DNA of 5,033 bases. It comes from Solirubrobacterales bacterium 70-9. Its GTDB lineage: Bacteria > Actinomycetota > Thermoleophilia > Solirubrobacterales > 70-9. Below, one piece after another: positions 4,496 through 5,033 of this stretch (positions are counted from its first letter, which is position 1; each line of letters begins with the position of its first letter). A program made the position numbers and the translations under genes. The stretch covers positions 25,593 to 30,625 of the forward strand of contig MKSH01000037.1 in the NCBI GenBank assembly GCA_001898095.1. Reading direction: 5' to 3'. The notes below the pieces were generated by a model. That model worked only from the letters and a program-made list of their open reading frames with translations. It ran no database searches and was not told where the DNA came from.

Positions 4496-5033
4496 ATGCG
4501 CGAGTACGAGGAGATCGAGCACGACGGTGAGCGCGACGCGGTGGCGATCGAGGAGCCGCTCGAGATCCGCGTCGACGGCAGGCCGCTCAGCGTCACGATG
4601 CGGACGCCCGGGCACGACGAGGAGCTGGCGCTCGGCTTCCTCTACGGCGAGGGGCTGATCGACCGGCCGCGCGCCGCGGGCCTGACCGAGGACTTCGCCG
4701 TCAACACGATCGAGGTCGCCGGCCCGCTCCTCCGCGACCCGGGTGAGCGCCGCTTCTACACCACGTCCTCGTGCGGGGTCTGCGGCAAAGGGGCGCTGGA
4801 GGAGGTGGCGGTGGTGAGCGCGCCGCTCGGGCCGGGGCCGGTGGTCCCGCGGGAGCTCCTCGCGGCGCTCCCCGAGAGGCTCGAGCAGCCGACCTTCGCG
4901 GCGACCGGCGGCGTCCACGCGACCGGACTCTTCGACGCGGCGGGGGCGCTGCTCCTCGCCCGCGAGGATGTCGGCCGCCACAACGCGATGGACAAGGTGG
5001 TGGGACGGGCGCTGCGCGACGGGCTCCTCCCGC
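4496..5033 (+). CDS. fdhD: Formate dehydrogenase accessory sulfurtransferase FdhD, 3' end outside window
   Basis: FdhD takes sulfur from the cysteine desulfurase IscS and transfers it to the molybdenum (or tungsten) bis-MGD cofactor of formate dehydrogenase, which is inactive without this step. The first 179 residues are visible, of about 270 usual for the family. Seen in order: EEPLEIRVDGRPLSVTMRTP (19-38), the GFLYGEGLI block (47-55), the sulfur-carrying loop SSCGVCGK (91-98) with C93 and C96, TGGVHATGLFD (137-147) and the strongly conserved REDVGRHNAMDKVVG (156-170). The ATG at 4496 gives the family's usual short N-terminus but has no Shine-Dalgarno in front. The frame stays open upstream past a GTG at 4445, which would add 17 residues without family resemblance. 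It lies 2.8 kb from the formate dehydrogenase subunit genes, separated by unrelated genes, and is probably transcribed on its own. Confidence 0.93.
   Translation, partial: MREYEEIEHDGERDAVAIEEPLEIRVDGRPLSVTMRTPGHDEELALGFLYGEGLIDRPRAAGLTEDFAVNTIEVAGPLLRDPGERRFYTTSSCGVCGKGALEEVAVVSAPLGPGPVVPRELLAALPERLEQPTFAATGGVHATGLFDAAGALLLAREDVGRHNAMDKVVGRALRDGLLP

Noticed and set aside
1..5033. CRISPR array or tandem repeats
   Set aside because: No regularly spaced direct repeats are present. The only direct repeat seen is the 9-bp AGGACGCAG pair inside the inverted-repeat element.

Overview
The window is high-GC bacterial DNA with dense coding in short operons. Gene content (a formate dehydrogenase module, a DUF421/YetF protein with a one-helix partner, a short NodB-type deacetylase) and base composition suggest an actinobacterium, possibly of the Thermoleophilia/Solirubrobacterales type. 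That placement is inference from style and content, not from a marker gene.

Layout. (1) Positions 2-1665, plus strand: the 3' part of the iron-sulfur electron-transfer subunit of a formate dehydrogenase, overlapping by ATGA with an NrfD-type membrane anchor subunit. (2) Positions 1666-2286: a 621-base convergent intergenic region without a convincing gene but packed with hairpins, including near-perfect stems of 12, 16 and 20 bp. (3) Positions 2287-3418, minus strand: a tightly packed operon read from right to left, namely a 43-aa small protein, a 185-aa protein with one membrane helix, and a DUF421/YetF membrane protein. (4) Positions 3419-3583: a divergent intergenic region. (5) Positions 3584-4186, plus strand: a compact polysaccharide deacetylase (CE4/NodB fold) without signal peptide. 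(6) Positions 4183-4354: a MITE-like element of about 164 bp with perfect 18-bp terminal inverted repeats, flanked on both sides by CTAG. (7) Positions 4351-4395, minus strand: what looks like the last 14 codons and stop of a zinc-dependent medium-chain dehydrogenase, cut off upstream. (8) Positions 4496-5033, plus strand: the 5' two thirds of fdhD, the sulfurtransferase needed to activate formate dehydrogenase.

How it fits together. The FeS subunit and NrfD subunit would carry electrons from a molybdenum or tungsten formate dehydrogenase catalytic subunit, presumably encoded just upstream, to the quinone pool. FdhD sulfurates the cofactor of that catalytic subunit. The roughly 2.8 kb between nrfD and fdhD holds genes with no obvious link to formate, together with a hairpin-dense spacer, a gene remnant and a probable small mobile element, so this looks like a formate dehydrogenase locus interrupted by accessory DNA.

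The most notable observation is the CTAG-flanked inverted-repeat element. It sits exactly where the deacetylase and the dehydrogenase remnant converge, and the CTAG copies supply the TAG stop codons of both reading frames. Removing the element and one CTAG would restore two convergent genes with overlapping stop codons.
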